Source: VAXT01 sp963850415
GTDB taxonomy: Bacteria; Actinomycetota; Thermoleophilia; Gaiellales; Gaiellaceae
Reading direction: 5' to 3'
NCBI GenBank assembly: GCA_963850415.1
Contig: CAWKLE010000002.1
Span: 434,001-498,000, forward strand
Length of the DNA: 64,000 nucleotides
A model generated the notes under the pieces. The model was not told the DNA's origin. It did not search any database and was given only the letters and a program-made list of their open reading frames with translations. The position numbers were made by a program, and so were the translations under genes. Positions 7,188-15,162 of this stretch are shown here, piece by piece (position 1 is the first letter of the stretch; each line of letters begins with the position of its first letter).

Positions 7188-8375
7188 ACGCGATCGCGCT
7201 CATCGACGGCGAGCACCACGGAGACGTGGTGCGCGACGCGCTCGTGGAGCTGCCGTTCGACTTCGTCGGCGCCATCCTCGTCGGCGGCACCGAGAAGCTG
7301 CGCGGCGGCGAGGAGTACGGCGTGCCGCTGGTTGCATCGCTGGACGAGGTGCGGGCCGAGGTCGTCGTCGACCTCTCGGACGAGCCGGTGCTCGGCCCGC
7401 GCGAGCGGATGCTCTGGGCGAGCCAGGCTTTGGCACGGGGCCTCGAGTACGTGGGGGCGGACTTCCGCTTCCGGCCGCCCGCATACCTGCCGGGCCCTTC
7501 GGCTCCGTCGCTCGCTGTGATCGGAACGGGGAAGCGGATCGGGAAAACGGCTGTTACGGGACACCTCGCTCGACTGCTCTCGCAGCGAGGCGAGGTCGTG
7601 GTCGTGTCGATGGGCCGCGGCGGCCCCGCCGAGCCCGAGCTCGTGCAGGTCGCGCCGACGCTGGATCAGCTCCTCGGCATCGCCCGCGCGGGCGGGCACG
7701 CTGCCTCCGACTACCTGGAGACGGCCGCGCTCGCGGGGGTGCCCACGATCGGCTGCCGGCGTGCCGGCGGCGGGTTCGCGGGCGACGTGCTCACGTCCAA
7801 CCTGCGGCTCGGGATCGAGCTCGCCGAGGAGCAGCGCCCCGACGTCGTCGTCTTCGACGGGAGCGGAGCAGCGATCCCGCCCGTCGTCGGTCGACGGTCG
7901 CGTGCTGGTCGTCGGGCCGGGTCAGGATGCGACCGCCTATCTCAACCCGTACCGCGTGCTGGTCTCGGACCTCGTCCTGCTGATGGGCGGCGGCGAGGCG
8001 GCCCCGATCCGCGAGCTGAAGGACGTGCCCGTGATCCCGGTCGAGCTTCGCCTTCGCCCCGCGAATCCGCTCGACGGGAAGCGGGTCGCAGTCTTCACGG
8101 CGGGCCCCGCGCCGGTCGATCACCTCGACGCCGAGGTGGTGCACGTCTCGCGGAACCTCGCCGACCGTGCCGCGCTGCGTGAGGAGCTGAAGAGCGTCGA
8201 CGCGGACGCGTTTCTCGTCGAGATCAAGGCGGCCGCGATCGACGTCGTCGCCGAGGCCGCGGTCGAGCGCGGGATCGAGTGCGTGTTTGCCGCCAACGAC
8301 GTCCGCCCGCTCGAGCCCGGTGTCGATCTCGACGCGGAGCTCTTGTCCCTAGTCCCGCAGCCGGTGGCCGGATGA
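7184..8375 (+). pseudogene. Cyclic 2,3-diphosphoglycerate synthetase, broken by one frameshift
   Basis: The N-terminal part reads like cyclic 2,3-DPG synthetase of methanogens: ALIDGEHHGDVVRDAL, VGGTEKL, DLSDEPVLGPRER and GADFRF, then a P-loop-like GTGKRIGKTAVTGHLA (about residue 115). After VFDGSGAAIPPVV (ending near 7888) the reading continues one base later as VDGRVLVVGPGQD and NPYRVLVSDLVLL to the stop at 8375. One surplus base near 7885-7893 explains the break; the joined product is about 396 residues. The enzyme closes 2,3-diphosphoglycerate to its cyclic anhydride using ATP. GTG 7184 overlaps the upstream stop, and the stop overlaps the kinase ATG. Whether the break is biological or an assembly error is unresolved. 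Confidence 0.8.
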
Positions 8376-9277
8376 GCGAGCGCCGGCGAACCGATCCGAT
8401 CCCGCTCGGAGGCGGCGACGAGCCGTTCTCGAAGGGGCTGATGGCCCGTGCGCTGATGCGCGTCGGGGTCTCGGCCGTTCGCGCGTACGAGGTCTCGCGG
8501 CGGATCGAGCAGGACCTGCTCTCGCGCAAGCAGGACTCGATCGAGCTCGACCGCGTCGAGGAGCTCGCCGAGGACGTGCTCGGCGAAAGTGAGGGTCAGG
8601 AGGCGGTTCGCGACCTGCGCCGTTACAGCGACCTGGCCGACCTCGACCTGCCGATCATCGTCCTCATCGGCGGCGCGACCGGGACCGGCAAGTCGACGGT
8701 CGCCACCGAGGTCGCCTATCGCCTCGGCGTCACGCGCGTCACGTCGACGGACTTCGTGCGCCAGACCCTGCGGGCGTTCTTCAGCCCCGAGTTCATGCCG
8801 TCGATCCACTATTCGAGCTTCGAGGCCGGTCGCGCGCTCCGCAGCGTCGAGGCGGAGGAGGTCGACCCGCTCCTGCACGGCTTCCTCGACCAGACGCGGA
8901 ACGTGCTCGTGGGCGTGAACGCCGCCATCGAGCGCTCGCTCGCGGAGGGCTGGTCGACCGTGCTCGAAGGCGTGCACCTCGTGCCCGGGATGACGGCGCC
9001 GATCGCGGACGCGCTCGTCGTCCAGTGCGTGCTCGCGATCCAGAGCGAGGATGCGCACGCGAGCCATTTCTGGATCCGCGACGTCGCCTCCGAAGGCGCC
9101 CGTGCGCTCGACAAGTACCTCGATCACATGTCCGACATCCGGTATCTCCAGGACTACATCGTCGAGCGGGCGGGGAGAGAGGACGTGCCGGTGATCTGGA
9201 ACCAGGACCGAGAAGGAGCGACGTCGGCCGTGCTCGAGCTCGTCCTGAGCGCCGCCGAACGGCTACAACGGGTCTGA
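8372..9277 (+). CDS. 2-phosphoglycerate kinase
   Basis: 301 residues. The N-terminal 80 residues resemble an ATP-cone-type domain (EPFSKGLMARALMRVGVS), followed by a P-loop kinase domain with GGATGTGKST (about residues 98-107) and a STDFVRQTLR segment. This layout matches archaeal 2-phosphoglycerate kinase, which makes 2,3-diphosphoglycerate from 2-phosphoglycerate and ATP. The product is the substrate of the synthetase encoded just upstream, and the two genes overlap (ATGA). The stop shares one base with the glpX-like ATG. A uridine kinase-like function is the alternative for the P-loop domain alone, but the N-terminal domain and the neighbour argue for the call given. Confidence 0.85.
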   Translation: MSERRRTDPIPLGGGDEPFSKGLMARALMRVGVSAVRAYEVSRRIEQDLLSRKQDSIELDRVEELAEDVLGESEGQEAVRDLRRYSDLADLDLPIIVLIGGATGTGKSTVATEVAYRLGVTRVTSTDFVRQTLRAFFSPEFMPSIHYSSFEAGRALRSVEAEEVDPLLHGFLDQTRNVLVGVNAAIERSLAEGWSTVLEGVHLVPGMTAPIADALVVQCVLAIQSEDAHASHFWIRDVASEGARALDKYLDHMSDIRYLQDYIVERAGREDVPVIWNQDREGATSAVLELVLSAAERLQRV

Positions 9278-10281
9278 TGGCGAAGGCCGTCGAAGCCGTT
9301 TCCGAGCAGGAGCAGTCCGCACGGCGGCCCTGCCTCTGCGAGAGCTACGCGCGCGTGACCGAGCGATCCGCCCTGGCGAGCGCGCGCTGGCTCGGGCGCG
9401 CCGACGAGGACGCTGCGGAAGAGGCCGCGCGCGCGGGCATGCTCGAGGCGCTCGAGCAGCTTCCGATCGACGGGCACATCGTGATCGGCGCCGCCGAGGG
9501 AGCGGAGCGCCTCGGGGCGGGACAGCACATCGGAGCCGGCGGGGAGCCGACCGACCTCGCGCTCGACCCGCTCGAGGGCGTCGGGATCGTCGCGCGTGGG
9601 GGAGGCGGGGCGATGTCCATGATCGCGTCCGGGCCGTCGGGCGCCTTCCCGACCCTTCCGGACATGTACATGCGGAAGATGGCCGTTGGGCCGACACCGC
9701 GCGGGAAGATCGACCTCAAGCGCCCGGTGGCCGAGAACATCGAGGCGATCGCGGAGGCGTTCGGACGGCGCGTCGGAGACGTGACGACGATCGTCCTCGA
9801 TCGGCCCCGCCATCACGACCTGATCGCCGAGATCCGCGACGCAGGCGCCCGCATCAAGCTGATCCAGGACGGCGATGTGACCGCGTCCATCTCCGCAGCG
9901 ATCCGCGGCACCAACGACCACCTCGCGATCGGGATCGGCGGCACCCGGCAGGCCGTCCTGACGGCGGCCGCGCTTCGCTGCCTCGGCGGCGAGATGCAGG
10001 CCCAGCTCTGGCCGACGACCCGGAGCGACATCGAGCGCGCCCGCGAGGACGGCATCGCCGACATCGAGCGGATCTTCGCGATCGACGACCTGGCGCCGCT
10101 CGAGGTGATCGTCGCCGCGACTGGCGTCTCGAACGGCGACCTCCTGCGCGGTGTCCGCTACGGCGCGGACAGCGCGCGGACGCACTCGCTCGTCATGTGC
10201 ACGCGCTGCAACTGGGTGCGGTTCGTGGACGGGACCCACTTCTTCGCGCGAGAAAGACGCGAAGAGGTCCGCCTCTTGTAG
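9277..10281 (+). CDS. glpX: Class II fructose-1,6-bisphosphatase (GlpX family)
   Basis: 334 residues, the normal GlpX length. Family motifs include GAAEGAE (about 67), the metal/substrate site DPLEGVGIVARGG (about 95), GKIDLK (about 147) and IGIGGTRQAVL near 217-227. The enzyme removes the C1 phosphate of fructose-1,6-bisphosphate in gluconeogenesis and may also act on sedoheptulose bisphosphate. In this operon it would draw triose phosphates toward hexoses while its neighbours divert 2-phosphoglycerate. Its ATG overlaps the kinase stop by one base. The C-terminal tail has a CTRC pair typical of the family's end region. Confidence 0.9.
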   Translation: MAKAVEAVSEQEQSARRPCLCESYARVTERSALASARWLGRADEDAAEEAARAGMLEALEQLPIDGHIVIGAAEGAERLGAGQHIGAGGEPTDLALDPLEGVGIVARGGGGAMSMIASGPSGAFPTLPDMYMRKMAVGPTPRGKIDLKRPVAENIEAIAEAFGRRVGDVTTIVLDRPRHHDLIAEIRDAGARIKLIQDGDVTASISAAIRGTNDHLAIGIGGTRQAVLTAAALRCLGGEMQAQLWPTTRSDIERAREDGIADIERIFAIDDLAPLEVIVAATGVSNGDLLRGVRYGADSARTHSLVMCTRCNWVRFVDGTHFFARERREEVRLL

Positions 10282-10284
10282 CCT
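10279..10284 (+). promoter_or_regulatory. -10 element (TAGCCT) for the DUF59 gene
   Basis: TAGCCT overlaps the stop codon of the upstream gene and lies 6 nt before ATG 10291, again compatible with a leaderless message. Confidence 0.4.
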
Positions 10285-10290
10285 GTTTGC

Positions 10291-10590
10291 ATGCCGACGA
10301 AGGAGGACGTCACCCAGGCGTTGCGCGGGGTCGAGGACCCCGAGCTCGGCATGGACATCGTCGAGCTGGGGCTGCTCTACGACGTCGAGATCGACGGGCC
10401 GAAGGTCAAGGTCGTGCACAGCCTGACGTCGATGGGCTGCCCCGCGGGGCCGATGATCCAGGAGGGCATCCACGACGCGACGGCTGCCGTGCCTGGCGTC
10501 GAGGCCGTCGAGGTCGAGCTCACGTGGGATCCGCCGTGGACGCCGGAACTGATGTCCGAGGACGCGAAGTTCATCCTTGGTTTTGGTTAG
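10291..10590 (+). CDS. DUF59/MIP18 family protein (PaaD/SufT-like)
   Basis: 99 residues covering a single MIP18-like domain: VEDPELGMDIVELGLLYDVEI at the N-terminus (in parts VEDPELGMDIVEL and LLYDVEI), then SLTSMGCPAGPMI with the conserved cysteine (about residue 51), and WDPPWTPELMSEDAK at the end. Family members help assemble or deliver Fe-S clusters. The last codons run straight into the 97-bp tandem repeats, whose first unit starts within the final four codons. Confidence 0.85.
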   Translation: MPTKEDVTQALRGVEDPELGMDIVELGLLYDVEIDGPKVKVVHSLTSMGCPAGPMIQEGIHDATAAVPGVEAVEVELTWDPPWTPELMSEDAKFILGFG

Positions 10591-10871
10591 CGGAGCGCGT
10601 GTCGACCGGTCGTTTCCGACGGAGTCCGGGCTGAGCCCGGCCTCCTGAGGCGGCATCGCAAGCGACGCCTTGGTCGGTTTTGGCTAGCGGAGGGCGCGTC
10701 GGCCGGTCGTTTCCGACGGAGTCCGGGCTGAGCCCGGCCTCCTGAGGCGGCATCGCAAGCGACGCCTTGGTCGGTTTTGGCTAGCGGAGGGCGTGTCGGC
10801 CGGTCATTTCCGACGGAGTCCGGGGTGAGCCCGGCCTCCTGTGGCGGCATCGCAACCGACGCCTTGGTCGG
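10581..10871 (+). repeat. Three tandem 97-bp repeats
   Basis: TTTTGG(T/C)TAGCGG recurs at 10581, 10678 and 10775, and TTTCCGACGGAGTC at 10613, 10710 and 10807, giving an exact 97-bp period. Copies 1 and 2 are nearly identical; copy 3 carries several changes and the array ends in a degenerate fourth start near 10872. Each unit has a CCGGGCT-G-AGCCCGG palindrome and a second arm pair around GGCATCGC-AA-GCGACGCC. The period is not a multiple of three, so conserved coding is unlikely even though the reverse strand stays open. Confidence 0.9.
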
Positions 10872-10898
10872 CTTCGGCTGACCAGGACCCCTTACCGA

Positions 10899-10921
10899 CT
10901 TAGTAACAGACTGTTACTTGG
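10899..10921. promoter_or_regulatory. 23-bp palindrome, copy 1
   Basis: Core AGTAACAG-A-CTGTTACT with one base at the centre (10910). It lies between the tandem repeats and the 3' end of the secreted AOC-like gene. Three related palindromes occur elsewhere in the window (15115, 32243, 57470). Confidence 0.7.
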
Positions 10922-10958
10922 GAGCTTGGGCGCGGGAACTGCCTGAGCGGCGCTCGGG

Positions 10959-11414
10959 TCAGATGAGGCGGAAGACCAGGATCTCTCTGCGCGGGCCGCG
11001 GGCGTACAGCGTCGCTGTCTCCGAGCCCCGTACGTCCGCGTAGAGGTCCGTGCCGCCGATGATCGCGAGCTTGTAGAACTCCCAGTACCGAACGGAGCCC
11101 GCGACGCTGATCTTCCCGCGCGGCAGGGAGTACGTGCCGTTGCATTGCCGCGAACGGTTCCCCGTGTAGGTGCAGACCATGTCGCTGTGCCCGATCGGCG
11201 CCTTCCGGATCCCCTTGTTGTAGAGCAGCTGGCGGATCACGACGACGTCCCCGGGCCCACGGCTCGCCGGGCCCCGGTTGATCACGTTGCGGTCGATCTC
11301 CTTGCTCGTCAGCCTGATCAGGCCCGGTGACACCTCACCGGAGCCGAACGTCACGGAGCCGGTGACGAGAGCGAACGTCGCCAGGGCCGCAAACACGATT
11401 AGTGGCTTTCTCAT
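10959..11414 (-). CDS. Secreted allene oxide cyclase barrel/dirigent-like protein
   Basis: 151 residues with a signal peptide (about 1-25). The C-terminal part, CNGTYSLPRGKISVAGSV ... FYKLAIIGGTDLYADVRG, has the alternating pattern of allene oxide cyclase-like or dirigent-like beta barrels, which are common as small secreted proteins in Actinobacteria. The two cysteines (CTYT ... QCNG) could form a disulfide. No catalytic role can be claimed. It follows the two-component pair on the same strand after a 9-nt gap, so cotranscription is possible. Confidence 0.6.
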   Translation of the reverse strand: MRKPLIVFAALATFALVTGSVTFGSGEVSPGLIRLTSKEIDRNVINRGPASRGPGDVVVIRQLLYNKGIRKAPIGHSDMVCTYTGNRSRQCNGTYSLPRGKISVAGSVRYWEFYKLAIIGGTDLYADVRGSETATLYARGPRREILVFRLI

Positions 11415-11423
11415 CGATCTCCT

Positions 11424-12956
11424 CTACGACTGATCGTCGTCATGTCCTTGTCGATCCTTTACCCCGTTCACTCCGGGGAGCTCGACGAAGAACGTCGTTC
11501 CCTCGCCCTCGGCGCTCGTGAAGCCGATGCGACCCCCGTGGGACTCCACGATATCTCGCGACACCGCGAGGCCGAGACCCGTGCCCGTTATACCGCTGGC
11601 AGCGGCGTCTCCGCGAAAGAATTTCGTAAAGATTTGGGGCTGCTGGCCGAGCGGGATGCCCATGCCCTGGTCCCGCACCTGGACCCGCACGGATCCGTTC
11701 AGCTGGTCGGCGCTGACCTCGACGACGCCGCCCTGGGGCGAGTACTTGATGGCGTTCGAGATCAGGTTTCCGATCACCTGCCGCAGCCGGTCCGGATTCC
11801 CGATCACCGCGAGCGGCGCGTGGTCGATCTCGACCGCGACCTCGTGCGCCGGGCTCTGCTGGCTGTACAGCTGCGCTTCCTCGGTCAGGAGAGTGGCCAC
11901 GTCCACGAGCTCCCGGGCGCGCTCGAACCGGCCCTCCTCGATTCGGCGCACGTCGAGGAAGTCGTCGAGCAGGTCCGAGAGCCGGCGCGCTTGCGCGTCG
12001 ACGATCCCGAGGTAGTGGCGCCGCGTCTCGGCGTCGAACTCCCGCGACAGCAGGAGCTTCGTGAAGCCGAGGACGCCGGAGAGCGGCGTGCGGAGCTCGT
12101 GCGAGACGGTGTTCACGAGGTCCGACTTCAGGCGCTCGCTCTCCCTGAGCTGCGCATTCTGATCCTCGAGCTCGTCGTGAGTCTCCTCGAGGCGCGCCGC
12201 CATCTCATTGAAGCTCCGAGTCAGCTCCCCGACCTCGCCAGGGCCCGACTGGTTGAGGCGAATCGAAAGGTCGCCTGCTGCGAGCCGCCCTGCCCCTTCG
12301 GCTGCTTCACTGACAGGTCGTGCGATTACGCGAGCCAGGTAGATGCCGAACAGGAGGATCAGAATCATCGAGCTTCCGATTCCCACAACACCGAGTTCAA
12401 TCGCGTGCCTCGTTTTCGCATCCGCCGATCGCTTACGGGTGCCGGTCCGCACATTCTCGGCGGCGAGAAACCTTCGAAACTCGGTTTGCATCTCGTCGAT
12501 TCGGTACGTGCCCTCCTCCTTGGTTGCCTGTCGGGCCGCCTGAAGGTTTTGTCTGGCGATCCCTAGCACTGGGCGGGCATAGTCGCGCATGTAGGCAGTG
12601 ATCAACGCGACCAGCGTTGCGGCTCGCTTGCCCTGACCCGGTTCGTTCTTCGTCAGGCTGGAGAAGTCGTCCTTGCTCTCTTTCAACTGCCGGCGCGCAG
12701 TCGTGTAGGGCGTGAGGAAATCAGGATTCCCTGTGATCACGTAGCCGCGAAGACCCGCCTCGAGGTCCAGGACAAGTTTCTCGAGGGCCAGCGCCGACAC
12801 CGTCACGTTCTTTGATCGCGCCTCATCGTTTGTTGCATTCCGCGCCGCGGATACCGCGAAGATAAGCGCAACGAAGACGGTCACAACGATGGCGGCGAGA
12901 AGGATGCTGGCGACGAGCATCCGATCGCGCAATGAGATCGATCGTGAACCATTCAT
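11424..12956 (-). CDS. CHASE3-HAMP sensor histidine kinase
   Basis: 510 residues: membrane helix (about 14-36), extracytoplasmic CHASE3-type helical domain (LDLEAGLRGYVITGNPDFL near 60), second helix (about 190-210), HAMP, coiled linker, HisKA with phosphorylatable His in TVSHELRTPL (about 285), and HATPase with N box ISNAIKYS, and G boxes DQGMGIP and GTGLGLA. The sensor domain senses an unknown external cue. Its ATG overlaps the stop of the receiver gene, so the pair is coupled. The segment around 12340-12880, which encodes the sensor part, is visibly lower in GC than the rest. Confidence 0.92.
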   Translation of the reverse strand: MNGSRSISLRDRMLVASILLAAIVVTVFVALIFAVSAARNATNDEARSKNVTVSALALEKLVLDLEAGLRGYVITGNPDFLTPYTTARRQLKESKDDFSSLTKNEPGQGKRAATLVALITAYMRDYARPVLGIARQNLQAARQATKEEGTYRIDEMQTEFRRFLAAENVRTGTRKRSADAKTRHAIELGVVGIGSSMILILLFGIYLARVIARPVSEAAEGAGRLAAGDLSIRLNQSGPGEVGELTRSFNEMAARLEETHDELEDQNAQLRESERLKSDLVNTVSHELRTPLSGVLGFTKLLLSREFDAETRRHYLGIVDAQARRLSDLLDDFLDVRRIEEGRFERARELVDVATLLTEEAQLYSQQSPAHEVAVEIDHAPLAVIGNPDRLRQVIGNLISNAIKYSPQGGVVEVSADQLNGSVRVQVRDQGMGIPLGQQPQIFTKFFRGDAAASGITGTGLGLAVSRDIVESHGGRIGFTSAEGEGTTFFVELPGVNGVKDRQGHDDDQS

Positions 12957-13318
12957 GCGGCCACCAATCTCTTCACAGCGGCCCTCAACTCCTCGGGATC
13001 GAACGGCTTCGACACGAACTCGTCTGCGCCTGCGGCGAGAACATCCTCGCGGGTCTCGTTCCAGGCCGTGATGACGAGCACCGGGACGTCCTTCAGTTGC
13101 TCGTCCGCGTTCATCCGCGCGAGCACCTCCAGTCCGCTCAGGCGCGGCAGCATGAGGTCGAGGATCACGACGTCGGGAGTCACCTCGCGGGCCAGCTCCA
13201 TCGCGATGACGCCGTCGCTCGCCTCGGCGAACTCGAACCCGTCGTCCATCGACGCGCGGATCAGCTCCCGGAGTGCGGGCTCGTCGTCACAGATCAGGAT
13301 CATCTTGCGGCGTTCCAT
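12953..13318 (-). CDS. Single-domain response regulator (CheY-like receiver)
   Basis: 121 residues forming only a receiver domain: acidic pair in CDDEP (about 10-11), phosphoacceptor Asp in VVILDLMLP (about 54), Thr in LVITAW and Lys in VSKPFD (about 105). No output domain follows, so it probably acts by protein contact or in a phosphorelay. It is the first gene of the pair with the CHASE3 kinase (ATGA overlap). Confidence 0.9.
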   Translation of the reverse strand: MERRKMILICDDEPALRELIRASMDDGFEFAEASDGVIAMELAREVTPDVVILDLMLPRLSGLEVLARMNADEQLKDVPVLVITAWNETREDVLAAGADEFVSKPFDPEELRAAVKRLVAA

Positions 13319-13443
13319 GGTGGGCCAGCCATGCCGCTGGCAGGAGAATCAGTTCGGCGCCGCAGCAGGGGGCCATCCTTTTACCCCACATTCTCACGAT
13401 AGCTCGGTTCTAGGACGATCGCCGGAACGGCTTGGTTAGAGGG

Positions 13444-13449
13444 TATCGT
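13444..13449 (+). promoter_or_regulatory. -10 element (TATCGT) for the amidotransferase gene
   Basis: TATCGT lies 6 nt before ATG 13456. The region 13319-13443 between the divergent receiver gene and this element shows no open frame or repeat that I can support. Confidence 0.4.
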
Positions 13450-13455
13450 CGCGGT

Positions 13456-14166
13456 ATGCGGCCGGTGATCGGGATCACGACGTATGCCGAGGAGGCGACG
13501 TGGGGACGCTGGAGCGAGCCTGCGGCGTTCATCCCGCTCGCGTACGTCCACGCCGTCGAGCGTGCGGGCGGACGGCCGCTGCTCGTTCCACCCGTCGAGA
13601 ACGGGATCGACGAGACGCTCGACGCGCTCGACGCGATCATCTTCTCGGGCGGCGGCGATCTCGATCCCGAGACGTACGGCGCCGACGCGCACCCGGAGAC
13701 GAACGAGGTCAGCCGCGCCCGCGACAGTGCCGAGCTCGCGCTCCTGCAGGCCGCGCTCGGCCGGGACATGCCGGTGCTCGCCGTGTGCCGCGGGAGCCAG
13801 GTGCTGAACGTCGCCCGCGGGGGAGATCTCGTGCAGCATCTACCTGAGATCGTCGGCCACGACCGCCATCGGCATGAGGAGGGCATGATGGCCGACCACG
13901 AGGTGCGGGTCGAGGGCGAGTCGCGGCTCGGGTCGATCCTGGGCGACAGCGCGCCCGTGAAGTCGTCGCACCACCAGGGCTTCGGGCGGATCGGGGACGG
14001 ACTCCGCGAGACCGCCTGGGCCGAGGACGGCACGATCGAGGCGGTCGAGGATCCGTCGCACCGCTTCGCGCTCGGCGTGCTCTGGCACCCGGAGGAGGGC
14101 GAGGACTACGCGCTCTTCGCGGCCCTCGTCGAGGAAGCCGCGGCCTACCGCGCTAGGGAATCGTGA
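13456..14166 (+). CDS. Class I glutamine amidotransferase-like hydrolase (PuuD/peptidase C26 family)
   Basis: 236 residues. It begins RPVIGITTY, typical of gamma-glutamyl-gamma-aminobutyrate hydrolases. The nucleophile is the Cys of LAVCRGSQ (about residue 113) and the His-Glu pair is in WHPEEGE (about 218-220); GGGDLDPETYG near 70 is the oxyanion strand turn. The enzyme should cleave a gamma-glutamyl bond in polyamine or amino-acid catabolism; the exact substrate is open. ATG 13456 fits the family start better than the upstream in-frame codon at 13432. The last 14 nt overlap the convergent oxidoreductase gene. Confidence 0.85.
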   Translation: MRPVIGITTYAEEATWGRWSEPAAFIPLAYVHAVERAGGRPLLVPPVENGIDETLDALDAIIFSGGGDLDPETYGADAHPETNEVSRARDSAELALLQAALGRDMPVLAVCRGSQVLNVARGGDLVQHLPEIVGHDRHRHEEGMMADHEVRVEGESRLGSILGDSAPVKSSHHQGFGRIGDGLRETAWAEDGTIEAVEDPSHRFALGVLWHPEEGEDYALFAALVEEAAAYRARES

Positions 14167-15097
14167 GCACGATCTTGCCGAGCTGGTCGCCGGCTTCCAT
14201 GCGCTCGTGCGCGGCTCTCGCCTCGCTGAGCGGGTAGACCGAGTCGACGACCGGCTTCGCCCTGCCGCTCTTGACGAGCTCGTAGACGCCCTCGAAGTCC
14301 GCCTTCGTCCCCATGGTCGAGCCGTAGATCGTGAGCTGCTTCCACCAGATGCGGTGCAGGGCGGCAGGCGGGTTCGGGCCGCTCGTCGCGCCGCAGACCG
14401 TTATGCGGCCGCCCGTCCCCGCGGCCTGGAGGCTGCGCTGCCACGTCGCCTCGCCGACTGACTCGACGACCACGTCCGCGCCGCGCCCGTCCGTTGCGGC
14501 CTTGACCGCTTCGACCACGTCCTCGGAGGCGTGGTTCACCTTGACGTCCGCCTCGGTGCGCTCGAGCTTCTCGTCGCTCGAGGAGGTGACGATCGTGCGC
14601 GCGCCGAGCGCCCTCGCAATCACGTTCGCCGCTCCGGCGAGCCCTCCGCCGACTCCCCAGAGGAGCACCCATTCGCCTTCGCGCACGTCCGCCTTCGTCG
14701 CGAGCATCCGGTAGGCGGTCTCGAAGACGAGTGGGAACGCGGCCGCTTCCTCGAAGCTCATCTCGTCCGGGATCGGGTAGACGTTCGCCTCCGGCACCGC
14801 GATCAGCTCCGCGTGCGTCCCGTCCATGTGCTCGCCGACGACCGTGATCTTGTCGCCTTGCTCGATGCCGGGGTTGATGACGACGCGCTTGCCGTCGACG
14901 AGGCCGGCTCCGTCGGCGCCGAGGATGCGCGGCTTGGGCACGGACGGCAACCCTTTGCGGATCCACAGGTCGAGGTGGTTCAGGGATGCGGCACGGAGCT
15001 CGACAAGCACCTCGCCAGGCCCGGGCTCCGGATCGGGCGCTTCCTCGTAGCGGAGCACCTCGGGGCCGCCGTCCTCGTGGATGCGGATCGCCTTCAC
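14153..15097 (-). CDS. Quinone oxidoreductase-like MDR family dehydrogenase
   Basis: 314 residues with the start of zeta-crystallin-like NADPH:quinone reductases (VKAIRIHEDGGPEVLRYEE), the LNHLDLWIRKGL segment, and the cofactor-binding GVGGGLAGAANVIARALGA (about residues 155-173). Catalytic-zinc cysteine and histidine ligands are not evident, so it is placed with the zinc-free branch. It likely reduces a quinone or enone with NADPH in the cytosol. GTG 15097 is the family-consistent start. A palindrome at 15115-15129 lies 18 nt upstream and is a candidate operator for this gene and divergent queG. Confidence 0.8.
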   Translation of the reverse strand: MKAIRIHEDGGPEVLRYEEAPDPEPGPGEVLVELRAASLNHLDLWIRKGLPSVPKPRILGADGAGLVDGKRVVINPGIEQGDKITVVGEHMDGTHAELIAVPEANVYPIPDEMSFEEAAAFPLVFETAYRMLATKADVREGEWVLLWGVGGGLAGAANVIARALGARTIVTSSSDEKLERTEADVKVNHASEDVVEAVKAATDGRGADVVVESVGEATWQRSLQAAGTGGRITVCGATSGPNPPAALHRIWWKQLTIYGSTMGTKADFEGVYELVKSGRAKPVVDSVYPLSEARAAHERMEAGDQLGKIVLTIP

Positions 15098-15114
15098 AGC
15101 GCCGATCTTTCCAT

Positions 15115-15129
15115 GTAACACAGTGTTAC
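15115..15129. promoter_or_regulatory. Palindrome GTAACAC-A-GTGTTAC in divergent promoter region (copy 2 of family)
   Basis: A perfect 7+1+7 palindrome between the oxidoreductase start (15097, minus) and queG (15163, plus). It differs from the other three copies at the inner bases. Its position suits an operator for a dimeric regulator such as a TetR-type protein (inference); no regulator gene is adjacent. Confidence 0.6.
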
Positions 15130-15162
15130 TAAGTCTCGAAGAGGCTCGCGTTGCGGGGCACA

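Noticed and set aside
10571..10850. Reverse-strand frames across the 97-bp repeats reading repeated PPQEAGLSPDSVGNDR-type peptides
   Set aside because: The repeat period is not a multiple of three, so each frame holds only part of the repeats, and there is no ribosome-binding site or known family.
10581..10880. Possible CRISPR array
   Set aside because: Units are contiguous 97-bp copies without alternating unique spacers, and no cas genes are present.
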